Assembly (NCBI GenBank): GCA_965651905.1 | Contig: CBFGUG010000006.1 | Location: 1 to 64,000, forward strand | Source of the DNA: SZUA-265 sp965651905 | GTDB lineage: Bacteria; Myxococcota_A; Polyangia; Polyangiales; Polyangiaceae | Reading direction: 5' to 3' | Length of the DNA stretch: 64,000 nt | Shown: piece after piece, positions 50,630 through 59,840 of the stretch | How positions within the stretch are numbered: the first letter of the stretch is position 1 | Layout of the letters: every line of letters starts with the position of its first letter | Notes under the pieces: generated by a model | Told to the model about the DNA's origin: nothing | Databases searched by the model: none | What the model saw: only the letters and a program-made list of their open reading frames with translations | Translations under genes and position numbers: made by a program

Positions 50630-53575
50630 TCACCCCGCGACGTCGGGTAACGCCAACTGCACCGCTTGGGCCAGTGTGTCCATGGTGTACGGCTTTGGAA
50701 GCCACGCGAGCCCGCGGGCAGCGGCCAGTTCCATACGGTCTTGCGGCGCATGCCCACTGACCAACAAGGCTCGTTGCTGGGGAAAGAGTTCCTGGATTTG
50801 TTCGAACAGATCCAAACCGTCGCGCTCCTCGCCCAAAATCACGTCCAGAATGATCAAGTCGTAGGGACTCTTGCCCGACTCCAGCGCCCGCACGAACTTG
50901 TCGTATGCCTGCGTATCGGTGTTCGCAGTGTCTACCTGGTAACCCAAATGACCTAGCAGGCGGCTCCCCGTGCGTAGCTGAACGGGCTCATCATCGACGA
51001 TCAGAATCTTGGCTCTTCCGTGTGGCGTCGCCCGACTGCTGTCTCTCGCCAGCTCCGTGCCTGGGGCCCTCGGGAAGTACAGCGTAAACACTGTACCAAC
51101 ACCTACGCGACTGGTCACATCCAAGTATCCAGCGTGTTCTTTGACCACACTATGAACGATCGCGAGGCCCAGACCTGTACCGCTACGATCCCCCGCTCGC
51201 TTGCGACTGAAGAACGGTTCGAAGACACGAGCCAGGTCCTGCTCCGGGATACCACTTCCATCGTCCGAGATCGTGAGTTGGGCGTAGTCCCCGGGCTGGA
51301 TGAGTTCGTAGCCCTCCGTCGGCTGCTCGATCTTCACGGCCTTGGTCTCGATTACTACCCGCCCCTTGCCCGCGGTTGCTTCGAGGGCATTGCGGACCAA
51401 GTTCGTGACGGCTCGAACCACCTGACCCTCTGCCGCGTTGATCGTCAAGAGTTCGGCACACGGCATGACGACGACTTCGACTGTGTCGTTCTCCCCCTGC
51501 AACATGCGCAACGATTCGCTGTTGAGACAGTCCGCGATGGTGCGGTTCAGATCTACCTTGTCTTTGGGGGTACGCCCCTGCCTACCCAGGGTGAGCAGGT
51601 TCTTGACGGTTTGACTCGTACGCTCGGCGGCAACCTTGATGCTGGCGATGTCAGTCGCCATGTCTTTGACCAACTTGGTTTCCTGCCCTAGACGCTCCAA
51701 CTGGCGGAGCAAAATGTCCGGCAAACCCACCAGCGGCCCGAGCGTGTTGTTGAGATCGTGGGCCACTCCTCCCGCCAGAACACTGAGGGCGCGCATGCGT
51801 TTCGATGTCGCCAGTCGCTCTTGCACACTCCGCTCGTGGAGCAGCGTCTTCTTCATCATTTCATCGTGGAGCGTCACACTGCGCAACGCCGCCGCGATTT
51901 GATCGCGAAGCATGGGGTAGACCATCGTGCCCCGCTTGGATTCGAACACGGCAACACCCAAGAGCTTCGACTCGAACACCAGGGGGAACGTGAGCAGCGT
52001 GATGCGTCGCGCATCGAGCTCCAACTCGGGCGGGAGCAGCGCAGTGTCGTCGAACGGTTGCTCGGGGCGAGGGTGCCGCTGCCCGTCGAGCAGGCACAAC
52101 AGCGACGTGAGCTGCCGACTCCCAGGCTCAGCGTAGTAGGATACCGCAGCCGTCTTCACGCCAGCCATGGGCAGTGTTTCGAACAGCCGAGCCTCGAGCG
52201 AGTCTAGGTCCAGCGCAACCGACAATGCCTCGCTCATGTGAAGCAGCTGCAAGTTGGTCTGGTCCATCTCCATTCTGTGCTGCGCCTGCCAAGTCGTCTC
52301 AGCGAGCGCGGCCAGGTCACGGGCGTCGTGCCACAGGTCTTCCAAATCGGGAGTGGCAACCCCTCGCGTCTGTTCTCGCAAGAACGTGATGGCATCCTGC
52401 AAGGCGCGCCCGCCTTCACCATCGCGGGATAGCCGCTCTAGAATGCGCTCGACCGCGTGAAGAAAGGCGTCAGGCTGCCCGAGCAGCTGATCTTGTAGTG
52501 CGCCGAGCAGCAGCTCCGCAGCCCATTCGGGCTGCGCCTCGACGGGTTCGAGTGTCGAACTCAACCCCGAGACCAGCTCGTGCGTGTGTGCCTTCAACCA
52601 CGCGCCAGGATCGTTTCCAGCGCTTGGCGCCGCCGCTGCCTGACGTTGGTTCGTCCGAAACCCACATCCGCAGGACCGACGCAAGGCGGGCTTGGCCGAG
52701 AGTGTCAACCGTTGCGGCGGCACGCGACCGTGAATTTGATCGAGCACACACTGTAACGACGTGATCGCCAGCTCGCGAAACGGCTGCGCGACGGTCGTCA
52801 GTGGTGGGTTCCCCATTCGCGCCAGCATCAGGTCATCGAAACCCGTGACGGCGACTGCTGCAGGTATTCGATACCCATGCTGCCTGAGCGCGTCGATGGC
52901 CCCCAGCGCCATCGTATCGTTCGCCGCGATGACGGCGTCGAACGCAACACCGCGTGCGATGAGCTGCTCAGCAGCCTGATAGCCCCCCGTTCCCCGAAAG
53001 TAACCTGGAACCACCAATCTGGCATCTGGCTCGATGCCATGGCGGCGCAGTGCATCCAGATAGGCCTGATGCCGCGCCTCTCCCTCGGGGTTCGACGCAG
53101 TCCCCGCGATGAAAGCCGGTCGTCTCCTCCCATGTTCACCTATTACATGATCGAGAACCGCCGCCAGTGCCGGACTTCCGTCAACCACGACGCTCGGCAC
53201 GCCGGGAATGTCGATTCCGATGCTGCACACTGGAATCCCCAGCCTCTCGACGAACCGATGCACTGCGTTCTCGTCCCCACCAGACGCCAGCGACGTGGAC
53301 ATGACCACAGCGCCATCGACACAGGCTGCCCCAACCAAGTCGAACACCGCGTTGTGCGCGGACGATGCGGGCAGGTCCTCTCCGAGAGAACGTCCGTAGA
53401 AGAACACTACGCTCAGATCGAGCTCACGACAGGCCTCGTCGAAGCTATTGCGTATTTGGTCTTCGTACCCCCCACCGAACATGTTCATGTAATCCAGCAA
53501 CACCGCGACCCGTGGGCGGACGGCCCTCACGCTCCCTGGTGCGGGCGTTTGGTAGGACAATCGTGGATTGCTCAT
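50630..53575 (-). CDS. Hybrid histidine kinase with LacI-type sugar-binding sensor and receiver
   Basis: This 981-residue protein starts at ATG 53575. Residues ~25-300 are a periplasmic-binding-protein-like domain of LacI type (RPRVAVLLDYMNMFGGGYED, VIAANDTMALGAIDALR, VTGFDDLMLARMGNPPLTTV) without a helix-turn-helix and without a signal peptide, so it is cytoplasmic. A Cys motif (RRSCGCGF) follows, as in CcpA/LacI-sensor fusions. A GAF-like region (~430-560), HisKA with His606 (GGVAHDLNNTLGPL), HATPase (GTGLGLAIVHSV) and a receiver with Asp911 (LIILDVILGEERDG) complete it. It probably senses an intracellular sugar and controls expression by phosphorelay. The GH5 cellulase gene 150 bp downstream is the likely target. 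Confidence 0.9.
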   Translation of the reverse strand: MSNPRLSYQTPAPGSVRAVRPRVAVLLDYMNMFGGGYEDQIRNSFDEACRELDLSVVFFYGRSLGEDLPASSAHNAVFDLVGAACVDGAVVMSTSLASGGDENAVHRFVERLGIPVCSIGIDIPGVPSVVVDGSPALAAVLDHVIGEHGRRRPAFIAGTASNPEGEARHQAYLDALRRHGIEPDARLVVPGYFRGTGGYQAAEQLIARGVAFDAVIAANDTMALGAIDALRQHGYRIPAAVAVTGFDDLMLARMGNPPLTTVAQPFRELAITSLQCVLDQIHGRVPPQRLTLSAKPALRRSCGCGFRTNQRQAAAAPSAGNDPGAWLKAHTHELVSGLSSTLEPVEAQPEWAAELLLGALQDQLLGQPDAFLHAVERILERLSRDGEGGRALQDAITFLREQTRGVATPDLEDLWHDARDLAALAETTWQAQHRMEMDQTNLQLLHMSEALSVALDLDSLEARLFETLPMAGVKTAAVSYYAEPGSRQLTSLLCLLDGQRHPRPEQPFDDTALLPPELELDARRITLLTFPLVFESKLLGVAVFESKRGTMVYPMLRDQIAAALRSVTLHDEMMKKTLLHERSVQERLATSKRMRALSVLAGGVAHDLNNTLGPLVGLPDILLRQLERLGQETKLVKDMATDIASIKVAAERTSQTVKNLLTLGRQGRTPKDKVDLNRTIADCLNSESLRMLQGENDTVEVVVMPCAELLTINAAEGQVVRAVTNLVRNALEATAGKGRVVIETKAVKIEQPTEGYELIQPGDYAQLTISDDGSGIPEQDLARVFEPFFSRKRAGDRSGTGLGLAIVHSVVKEHAGYLDVTSRVGVGTVFTLYFPRAPGTELARDSSRATPHGRAKILIVDDEPVQLRTGSRLLGHLGYQVDTANTDTQAYDKFVRALESGKSPYDLIILDVILGEERDGLDLFEQIQELFPQQRALLVSGHAPQDRMELAAARGLAWLPKPYTMDTLAQAVQLALPDVAG

Positions 53576-54168
53576 GCCTGCCCAACGTCGATCTGGAATT
53601 CGGTCGGACAATCCGCGACCAGGCAACCCGACGTTCTCGAGGGCGGCGGGATGCGTACGGCGAGCCGATTCTGCGCTAGGTCGTGGGTCACGTACGGACC
53701 CTGCAGAGTAGCAGCGCGCACCTGATGAGCAAACTCTGTGCCTGTTCGGCCGTGTACCGTCTCGGGGCTAACCCCGCGGGCGGCTCCGGGATGCGATGGT
53801 GGTGAGTTATCCTACCCCACGCTGCCGATTCGGTTTGTTCGTTCCGTGTCGGGCACCTGCGCCGTCACTCTTCGAAATCAGCCCCGCACACACCAGAAAC
53901 TCGCAGATCCGAAGCAAGTTCAAGTTTGCGGATCACATGGAAAACGGCTGTTCGCCGCCTCCTGCCTTGGCGCAACCGAATAGCCGCATCGAACGCCTGA
54001 TAGCGGCGTTGGAAACGTGACGAAATGGAGCGACGCCTCAGCACATGACTAACGCATCGCCATCGTGTTAGACAACGCTGCAACGTGCCTCGGGAGGGGT
54101 CACGCAAAACTCTGCGCAGCGAGAGACGTAAGTCGTTCGTGGTGCGTGAGAGGATGAAGGAGAACCCA
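53576..54168. other. Intergenic region between divergent genes
   Basis: About 590 bp hold no convincing gene. A 27-codon frame at 53938-54021 (MENGCSPPP ... RLIAALET) lacks a ribosome site. A 5-bp hairpin (CGGGG / CCCCG) lies near 53761, and an inverted repeat CTAAC / GTTAG at 54049-54071 lies ~100 bp upstream of the next start and may be an operator. Promoters of both flanking genes must lie here. Confidence 0.5.
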
Positions 54169-55458
54169 ATGAAGAAAGCTCTATTCGCGCTCATCCCATT
54201 CCTGGCCAACTGCAGTTCCGCAGCGACGACCCAACCCGCTGCAACTCCAGAGGCCCCCCCACCTGCACCAGTCGCAACCGAACAACCGGCGCAGACTCCA
54301 CCACCAGCGGTCGCAGAAGCGCCGCCGCCACCACCACCACCAGATCCGGCAACTGTCCTGGGCGACAGCCTGCACCATCACCCCGTCGGCATCGAAACGA
54401 TGGGGACATACGCGGTGCTCACCCCACCTGGCTACTCGGATGAAGCTAACGCCAAGACCAAGTACCCGATAGTCGTGATCCTGCACGATGCAGGCTCGAA
54501 CGAACTGCAAGCAGGAATGCTGGCGAATGGGTTGGGGCGAGAGGGAGTGATCTACGTCTTGCCGCGTTCGCCGTACCCGGCCGAGGCGAAGGGTTGGCAG
54601 GCCGCGCCCACCTACCCGAGCGACTGGGGCGCGCCGGGTAGTGCGACGTTCCCAACCAAAGAGGTCGACCAGCTGAAGCTGGCCAAAGCGCAAACCAAGG
54701 CGCTGTCGGACGCCATCAAGGACGTGCGCAAGAACTACCGCGCAACGCACGACAAGATTATCCTGCTCGGCAACGGTGAAGGAGCGCTCGCTGCTCTGGA
54801 CTTCGCGTCGACGTACCCGTGGATGACCAAGGCGTACTTCGCGTACGACGGGCAGTTCGACCAAGTCGTCGCAGACAAGAACGCCAAGTCTCAGGCGTTC
54901 GCCTTGCGCAATGGCAAGATCGCGACGGTACTAGCAACGCGTGAAGGCGGTGAGGCCGCGAAGTCCAGCGCGGCCTTGAACGAGCTACTCACGAGCAACA
55001 AGGTCGACAGCACGACGTTGAATCTTCCCGCAGGCGAGGGCGCATTGGCGGGAGCCGCGCGGGACGAAGCGAAAAGATACATCCGCCACTGGTGTTGCGA
55101 CGAAGCCCTGACGCCCCCAGAGGCCCCCCCCGCCCCCGCGCAACCCAGCAGTGCCGTGGCCGACAGCTCACCAGCTCCCGCGGCCGCGCCCGCGAGCCCC
55201 GCGGCTGCCCCCGCTGCGCCTGCGCCTGCGGCTGCACCACCTGCACCTGCAGCCAAGACCGCTGTTGCTCCAGCCGCAGCGCCCGCCCCGGCACCAGCAG
55301 CCCCCGCCGCGAACCCGACACCAGCGCAGCCCCCCCAGACGACGGCTGCAGCTCCCGCGAAAACGGAGCCTCCAAAGAAAGCGGCAGATCCCGCACCCGA
55401 AAAGGCCCCCGCCCCAGCGCGCGACATCCCCGCGAAAGCAACTAAGCCCGCCAAGTAA
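54169..55458 (+). CDS. Alpha/beta-hydrolase-fold lipoprotein lacking the catalytic serine
   Basis: The ATG at 54169 has AAGGAG seven nucleotides upstream. The signal peptide ends in a lipobox (FLANC), followed by a Pro/Ala-rich stretch (~20-60). The core (~65-310) resembles esterase/PHB-depolymerase-type hydrolases: VVILHDAGSNELQAG (oxyanion region) and KIILLGNGEGALAALDFAS at the nucleophile elbow. The elbow reads G-N-G-E-G (201-205) instead of G-x-S-x-G, so the serine nucleophile is absent. The last ~110 residues are Ala/Pro/Lys-rich, like a wall- or envelope-spanning segment. It is probably a non-enzymatic binding protein. It ends at a bidirectional terminator. Confidence 0.8.
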   Translation: MKKALFALIPFLANCSSAATTQPAATPEAPPPAPVATEQPAQTPPPAVAEAPPPPPPPDPATVLGDSLHHHPVGIETMGTYAVLTPPGYSDEANAKTKYPIVVILHDAGSNELQAGMLANGLGREGVIYVLPRSPYPAEAKGWQAAPTYPSDWGAPGSATFPTKEVDQLKLAKAQTKALSDAIKDVRKNYRATHDKIILLGNGEGALAALDFASTYPWMTKAYFAYDGQFDQVVADKNAKSQAFALRNGKIATVLATREGGEAAKSSAALNELLTSNKVDSTTLNLPAGEGALAGAARDEAKRYIRHWCCDEALTPPEAPPAPAQPSSAVADSSPAPAAAPASPAAAPAAPAPAAAPPAPAAKTAVAPAAAPAPAPAAPAANPTPAQPPQTTAAAPAKTEPPKKAADPAPEKAPAPARDIPAKATKPAK

Positions 55459-55504
55459 ACGGCGTTCGAAACGAAGCGCACGCAGGTTTCTTGCGCGCGC
55501 TCCT

Positions 55505-55544
55505 CGAGAAAAGGCTACCCCGGGCTGTGGGTAGCCTTTTCTCG
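55505..55544. terminator. Bidirectional intrinsic terminator between convergent genes
   Basis: A perfect 16-bp stem (CGAGAAAAGGCTACCC with its reverse complement) surrounds an 8-nt loop. The A-run and T-run in the arms give a T-rich exit on both strands, so it can end both the hydrolase-fold gene and the opposing MopE-like gene. Confidence 0.9.
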
Positions 55545-55548
55545 TTCC

Positions 55549-57735
55549 TCAAGGTTCGGGCAAGATGAACACTTCGAGGTTCCATTGGCCAACGGCTCCA
55601 GCGTAGCCGTCGATCTGGACGAAGTAGGCTCCCGCCTCGAGCACATGCTCGAGGTAACTCCCCTGCTCGATCGCGAGCGAACAGCCCATGTCGATTTCCT
55701 CACCCGGGCAAAGTTCCCCGCGTCGCAAGTTGATGATCGTTTGTAGGGAGCTGCCTGCTGCGTCCAGGATTACCCGGCTACGCTCATCCAGTCGTAGCTC
55801 CAGCAACTGATCAGGTGCCCCTTCCGCCGTTATCCCCGCAACATCGCAACTCGCGGAGAAATCGGCTCGGGATTGGGCGGTGTTGCCCGTGAAGTAACCC
55901 CCTGTGGCAGGGATCAGTAACGCGCTACTACAGTCATCGGCAGCCGCCGCCAGAATCGGGGCCTGCGCAGGGCGCGCTGCGACGAGCACCGACGACGGGT
56001 TTCCGCGTTCGGACTCGGCTACGACCAGGTATTCGCCTGCGGGCAGATCGTGAACGCTTGCCCGCAGTGGGGGCAAGCGTCCGGCCACACAGGCCAGCGG
56101 AGAGTTCTGCTCGCACTGGGCATCGAGCAGCGCAATCGCCGCCGAGTCTCCGTACGTGAGCCTTTGTTTGAGCAGGACGTCGCTACGCTCATCGAGCTGA
56201 ATCGACAATACGGCGTCGCGACCCGACGGGAAGCAGGGCAGGTGCAGCTCATCACCATGCTCGTCGAGTTCGAGGTTGACGACCCGACCCACAGGAACCA
56301 ACTCGGGCGCGTCGCAGGTGTCGCCCGCTGGACTCGTCGAGGCAGCGGACGTCTCCAGCTGAAAAGTGACGTCACTCGCCGCGGTCGAAGACACGGCTAG
56401 AAAGTAACGCCCAGGCTCGAGCGCGCGAGCGAACAGCTCGACGGCACCGCTCCGCACACACGTCAGCTCCGCGCTCTGCGCCTCACACGCCTGGGAACGC
56501 AGAGAAAGGATGGGCTCACTGTCCCGCTCGACGGCCGTCGCGAGCACGCGCACGTCCGATACTTCGGAGAGTTCGAAATCGTACACGACTTCGCCTGAAT
56601 CGTCAGCGCAGCGACTCTTCAAGTTCGCTTCGCTACCCAGTACTGGCGCGAGCACGAATTCTCCGGGCGAGATGCGTGAGGCCGTCACGCACTCCTCGTT
56701 GCTCGGCGCTGCGCTGGGCTCTTCGAAGTCGACGGAAAGCTCCAATTCTTCGACACTGAAGGCGAACAGCCATAGGTGAAGTTGGCCTGGCTCGCGATCA
56801 CGCGACCGAATTCGGATCACGCCAGAACCGTCGTCCAGCTCGTGCGCTAGGTTGCACGCCAACTCTTGCCCGACGTCGTCACACGTGTCGCGCAGCGACG
56901 CCGCGAACTCGGCAACCCTCCCCCGCACACTGATCACGACGTCGCTCCGCGCTTCGACGTCGATGGTCACGACGACGTCTCGCGCCCCGGGTGGGGAACA
57001 ACTGGCCGCCGTGCCCGAGGTTGCCGCCGAGAGCGGGACCCAAACCGTCCCTGCGCCGCCGAGCAGCATGGCGGTTTGACAGGTGTCGAACTCCGCCGCC
57101 CGACAATCCGACTCGTCTATCTCACCATCACAGTCATCGTCCGTGCGATTGTCGCAAACCTCGCTAGCGAGGCTGGACACCGCTACGTTCAAGTCGTCAC
57201 AGTCGCCTGCGTTCGTCCCACAACGAGCATCCGGGTCCCCATCCCCATCCACGTCACGCAGCGTTCGCTCGCACTCGCGTGTTTCTTCGACGCAGCGATC
57301 GATGGTGCAGGGATGTTCGTCGTCGCACCTGACCACCTGCCCCGCAGAACAGCCGAGGGTCGGTAAGCAAACTTCCCGACCGTTGCAGTAGAACTCGTCC
57401 TGACACGACGTGTCGTCGGGAGTGAAGCGGCAACGCTCCAGCTCCAGATCGCAAGCGTCGAACGTGCAAGCGATTCCGTCATCACACTGTTCATCATCGA
57501 GACATCGCCCACCCAGCGTTGGGTCTCGGGGTGACTCGCGTGGCCGCTCGTCATCCGACACGATCAAAGGTTCCTCTTCGGAGTCGCTCCCAGCCTCTTC
57601 GAACACCGCCGCGTCGGCCTCGACGCGTATCAGGGAGCTGGCGACACTCGCACCATCACAACCGCACACGCCCAGCGCAGCCGCAACCGAGGCTAATCGA
57701 ACAGCGATGGCAGGAGTGACCTCGCGGGCGCGCAT
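55549..57735 (-). CDS. MopE-like, multi-domain lipoprotein with Cys-rich module
   Basis: This is a 728-residue predicted lipoprotein (lipobox GVCGC near residue 26), with an acidic Ala/Glu/Asp/Ser linker. A Cys-rich module (~78-165; CLDDEQCDDGIACTFDAC, CSAGQVVRCDDEHPC) resembles N-terminal Dickkopf-like or 'ddr' metal-binding repeats. A MopE-type motif follows (DVDGDGDPDARCG, NRTDDDCDGEIDE; ~165-210), probably binding calcium. The C-terminal ~500 residues are four PPC-like beta-sandwiches with E-L-x-L-D-E-R-S-x-V and 'LEPGRYFLAVSS', common in secreted myxobacterial proteins. No protease domain is seen. Probably a surface or matrix protein with unknown ligand. Confidence 0.8.
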   Translation of the reverse strand: MRAREVTPAIAVRLASVAAALGVCGCDGASVASSLIRVEADAAVFEEAGSDSEEEPLIVSDDERPRESPRDPTLGGRCLDDEQCDDGIACTFDACDLELERCRFTPDDTSCQDEFYCNGREVCLPTLGCSAGQVVRCDDEHPCTIDRCVEETRECERTLRDVDGDGDPDARCGTNAGDCDDLNVAVSSLASEVCDNRTDDDCDGEIDESDCRAAEFDTCQTAMLLGGAGTVWVPLSAATSGTAASCSPPGARDVVVTIDVEARSDVVISVRGRVAEFAASLRDTCDDVGQELACNLAHELDDGSGVIRIRSRDREPGQLHLWLFAFSVEELELSVDFEEPSAAPSNEECVTASRISPGEFVLAPVLGSEANLKSRCADDSGEVVYDFELSEVSDVRVLATAVERDSEPILSLRSQACEAQSAELTCVRSGAVELFARALEPGRYFLAVSSTAASDVTFQLETSAASTSPAGDTCDAPELVPVGRVVNLELDEHGDELHLPCFPSGRDAVLSIQLDERSDVLLKQRLTYGDSAAIALLDAQCEQNSPLACVAGRLPPLRASVHDLPAGEYLVVAESERGNPSSVLVAARPAQAPILAAAADDCSSALLIPATGGYFTGNTAQSRADFSASCDVAGITAEGAPDQLLELRLDERSRVILDAAGSSLQTIINLRRGELCPGEEIDMGCSLAIEQGSYLEHVLEAGAYFVQIDGYAGAVGQWNLEVFILPEP

Positions 57736-57859
57736 GACGTCAAGTCATGGCGGGATTGCCGCGTGGACGCAAGTCTGAGGCGCCCTCCTCACGAGCCGAG
57801 GATGGCACATTCGCCACGGGCCGCTAGGGATTGCGCCTCCTCCACACCGAGCGTAGAAC

Positions 57860-58255
57860 ATGTTTCTGGTGCGGATTCTGATCGTCGAAGACCAAGACTC
57901 GATCCGGCACATGATTCGAGCCTTGGTACAAGCGCGCGGCTACGAGGTGACTGCGGTAGAGTCTGGCGCGCGCGCTCTCGAGGAGGCCACCGCTGCGCCC
58001 CCCGACGTGGTGCTGCTCGACCTGATGATGCCGGGTGACTTCGATGGTCTGGACGTGTGTCGACGGCTGCGGCTCGACCCATCGACGCGACGGCTCCCCA
58101 TCTTGATCATCACTGCGGCGACTGACGCCACCTCCCGTGAAGAGGCAATGCGTGCGGGCGCGACGGGGTTCTTCACCAAACCCTTCAGTCCGTTCGAACT
58201 TCTCAACGAGCTGGAGCGCCTGGCTCCACCGACGAGTCCCCCCCCGAAGGCATAG
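57860..58255 (+). CDS. Single-domain response regulator
   Basis: This is a 131-residue CheY-like receiver alone. The acidic pair is in ILIVEDQDSIR, the phospho-acceptor Asp in VVLLDLMMPGDFDGLDVCRRL, the Thr in ITAAT, and the conserved Lys in FFTKPFSPFELL. No output domain follows. Single-domain regulators act in phosphorelays or by protein contact; a partner is not adjacent, but two hybrid kinases in the window are candidates. The start is ATG with little ribosome-site signal. It is divergent from the MopE-like gene. Confidence 0.92.
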   Translation: MFLVRILIVEDQDSIRHMIRALVQARGYEVTAVESGARALEEATAAPPDVVLLDLMMPGDFDGLDVCRRLRLDPSTRRLPILIITAATDATSREEAMRAGATGFFTKPFSPFELLNELERLAPPTSPPPKA

Positions 58256-58304
58256 CGGGCGCGTGCATGGCCCGGGCTGGTGCATGGCCCGGGCACGCAG
58301 CAGG

Positions 58305-58688
58305 CTACTGCGCGGCCAGCATGGCTTTTACGCGTTCCTCGGCGATAGCAACGATGCGTTCCGCCTCCATCGGCGGAATGCGCAGGGTGCCGATCAAATC
58401 TTCCAGCAGCTCGGTCTCCTTTTGGTGCTGTTCACCATCGATGTACGTCAGCAACACTGCGTGTTGCAGGAGCACGCGCCGATCGTCAGCGCCCAACTCC
58501 GACAGCTCGATGTCGTCGAGCGTGCGCTTGGTTTCAGCGAACTGCCGCACCTCACGCGCCTCACTCGGCGTCGCCTCGTACGCCGCCAGCAGTGCATCGA
58601 TCACTTCGCGCTCCTCGTCCGCGATGCGATCGTCGGCCCACGCTACACTGACCAACCCCTTCACGATAGCCAAGTCTCGAACATGCAT
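58305..58688 (-). CDS. TerB-like (tellurite-resistance B / DUF533-type) protein
   Basis: This is a small helical protein with TerB-like features: LAIVKGLVSVAWADDRIADEEREVIDALLAAY in the first helix pair and VLLTYIDGEQHQKETELLEDL in the second (D/E-rich metal-binding positions). Start at ATG 58688 gives ~127 residues; a GTG at 58736 is the alternative. TerB-family proteins bind metal ions and act at the membrane in stress contexts. The other ter genes are absent, so a tellurite function cannot be claimed. It lies next to the unrecognised gene on the same strand. Confidence 0.75.
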   Translation of the reverse strand: MHVRDLAIVKGLVSVAWADDRIADEEREVIDALLAAYEATPSEAREVRQFAETKRTLDDIELSELGADDRRVLLQHAVLLTYIDGEQHQKETELLEDLIGTLRIPPMEAERIVAIAEERVKAMLAAQ

Positions 58689-58782
58689 GGCCGCCACGAT
58701 GGCACAACGCTCGAGATCGGCAAACAGCAAACTCACTCTGAGTCGGTTCGAGACGAGCTCCCCCGGCGACCGCCATTCGCCG

Positions 58783-59736
58783 TCAGCCCGACGTCACCGC
58801 GTCAGCTGCGGAGGGCGGCAACGGGGTGCAGCTCGACCGACCCCACTCTGCCTGCTCGTCGAAGGATCGACACAGCGCCTGTGCGGTCTGTCGTGCCTCG
58901 GGGAACGTCTCCATCGCGAACTCCGATACGAGCTTCCCCAAATTGCTACGTCTCGCCTCGAAGCGACCGAACAACAACTGCGCAGCTCGGCGGCGGCCCC
59001 CATCCGCAGCTACCGTGGCGATTCCAGGAGCCTCACCATCGTCTGCGAGCGGTGCGGGCTTGGCAGCTGGAGCGCTGCTCGTAGGTTCGGACGTCTCGGG
59101 CGATTCCATGGGGGCTTCTGGTGGCGCGGCACTTCCCCAAAACGGCGTCTGCTCGGAGACAGTGGGGGCCGGCGGCGTGAAACACTCGCTGGCAGTCGCG
59201 CGACAGGGTTGCTCGGCGAGGTTCGCCTGAGCCACGGTGGAACTGCGCGGAGCAGGCGCCACGCTGCTTCGCAGATTCCGCGCCCATTCGACACTCTCGA
59301 CGTCCAACGGCAGCTCTCCCGCGGGGACGGCTCCGGCCGCTTCGATACGCCGATACAATCTCGTCAGCGCCCGGCGAGCAGCACTGCGATTGAACGGAAT
59401 CAGCGCCGCGGACAGTTCACTAGCCAGGTGAGCAACGCCACACGGCGGGCTTGAAGCGACCCGTTCCAGTTGCAGATGCTCCCCTCCGCAGCAGCCCAAG
59501 AATAGCGCGAGCAACGATCGGAGTTGGCGATCACACGAGAGATTGTCTCCCGGCGCGGCATCACTGAGTACCACCGCTCCCGCGGGCGACAGGGATATCC
59601 CACGCGCGCTCGTCTCTAGTGGCGCCAACTGCATCTGCTCGGCTGCTGACAAGATCAGCGCGGCGCCCGTTTCCTTACTGGCGCTGGCTCGGCCGAGTCG
59701 AATAGCCCAAATCAGCTGTTCTACAGTGTACGACAT
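58783..59736 (-). CDS. Hypothetical protein with Pro/Ala-rich middle
   Basis: I do not recognise this 317-residue protein. The N-terminal ~150 residues look globular: MSYTVEQLIWAIRLGRASAS, then a Cys pair in LLALFLGCCGGEH and a helical 'RSAARRALTRLYRRIEAAG'. The middle (~155-235) is Pro/Ala/Ser/Glu-rich. The C-terminal ~80 residues are helical (RRRAAQLLFGRFEARRSNLGKLVSEFAMETF). Its start is directly adjacent to the opposite-strand zinc-ribbon gene (about 100 bp shared promoter), so co-regulation with that membrane protein is plausible. There is no signal peptide or membrane helix, so it is probably cytoplasmic. Confidence 0.65.
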   Translation of the reverse strand: MSYTVEQLIWAIRLGRASASKETGAALILSAAEQMQLAPLETSARGISLSPAGAVVLSDAAPGDNLSCDRQLRSLLALFLGCCGGEHLQLERVASSPPCGVAHLASELSAALIPFNRSAARRALTRLYRRIEAAGAVPAGELPLDVESVEWARNLRSSVAPAPRSSTVAQANLAEQPCRATASECFTPPAPTVSEQTPFWGSAAPPEAPMESPETSEPTSSAPAAKPAPLADDGEAPGIATVAADGGRRRAAQLLFGRFEARRSNLGKLVSEFAMETFPEARQTAQALCRSFDEQAEWGRSSCTPLPPSAADAVTSG

Positions 59737-59840
59737 AGTTGCTCTGCGGCTTTACGCCCGCTTGTCGCCTTCTAACTTCCCTCGAACGACCTGGCCAAAC
59801 TGCCTGCGATCGGGCACCGCATCGGGGTATAGTCCGCGCC

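Noticed and set aside
53938..54021. 27-codon frame (MENGCSPPP...)
   Set aside because: No ribosome site and no homology clue; probably chance.
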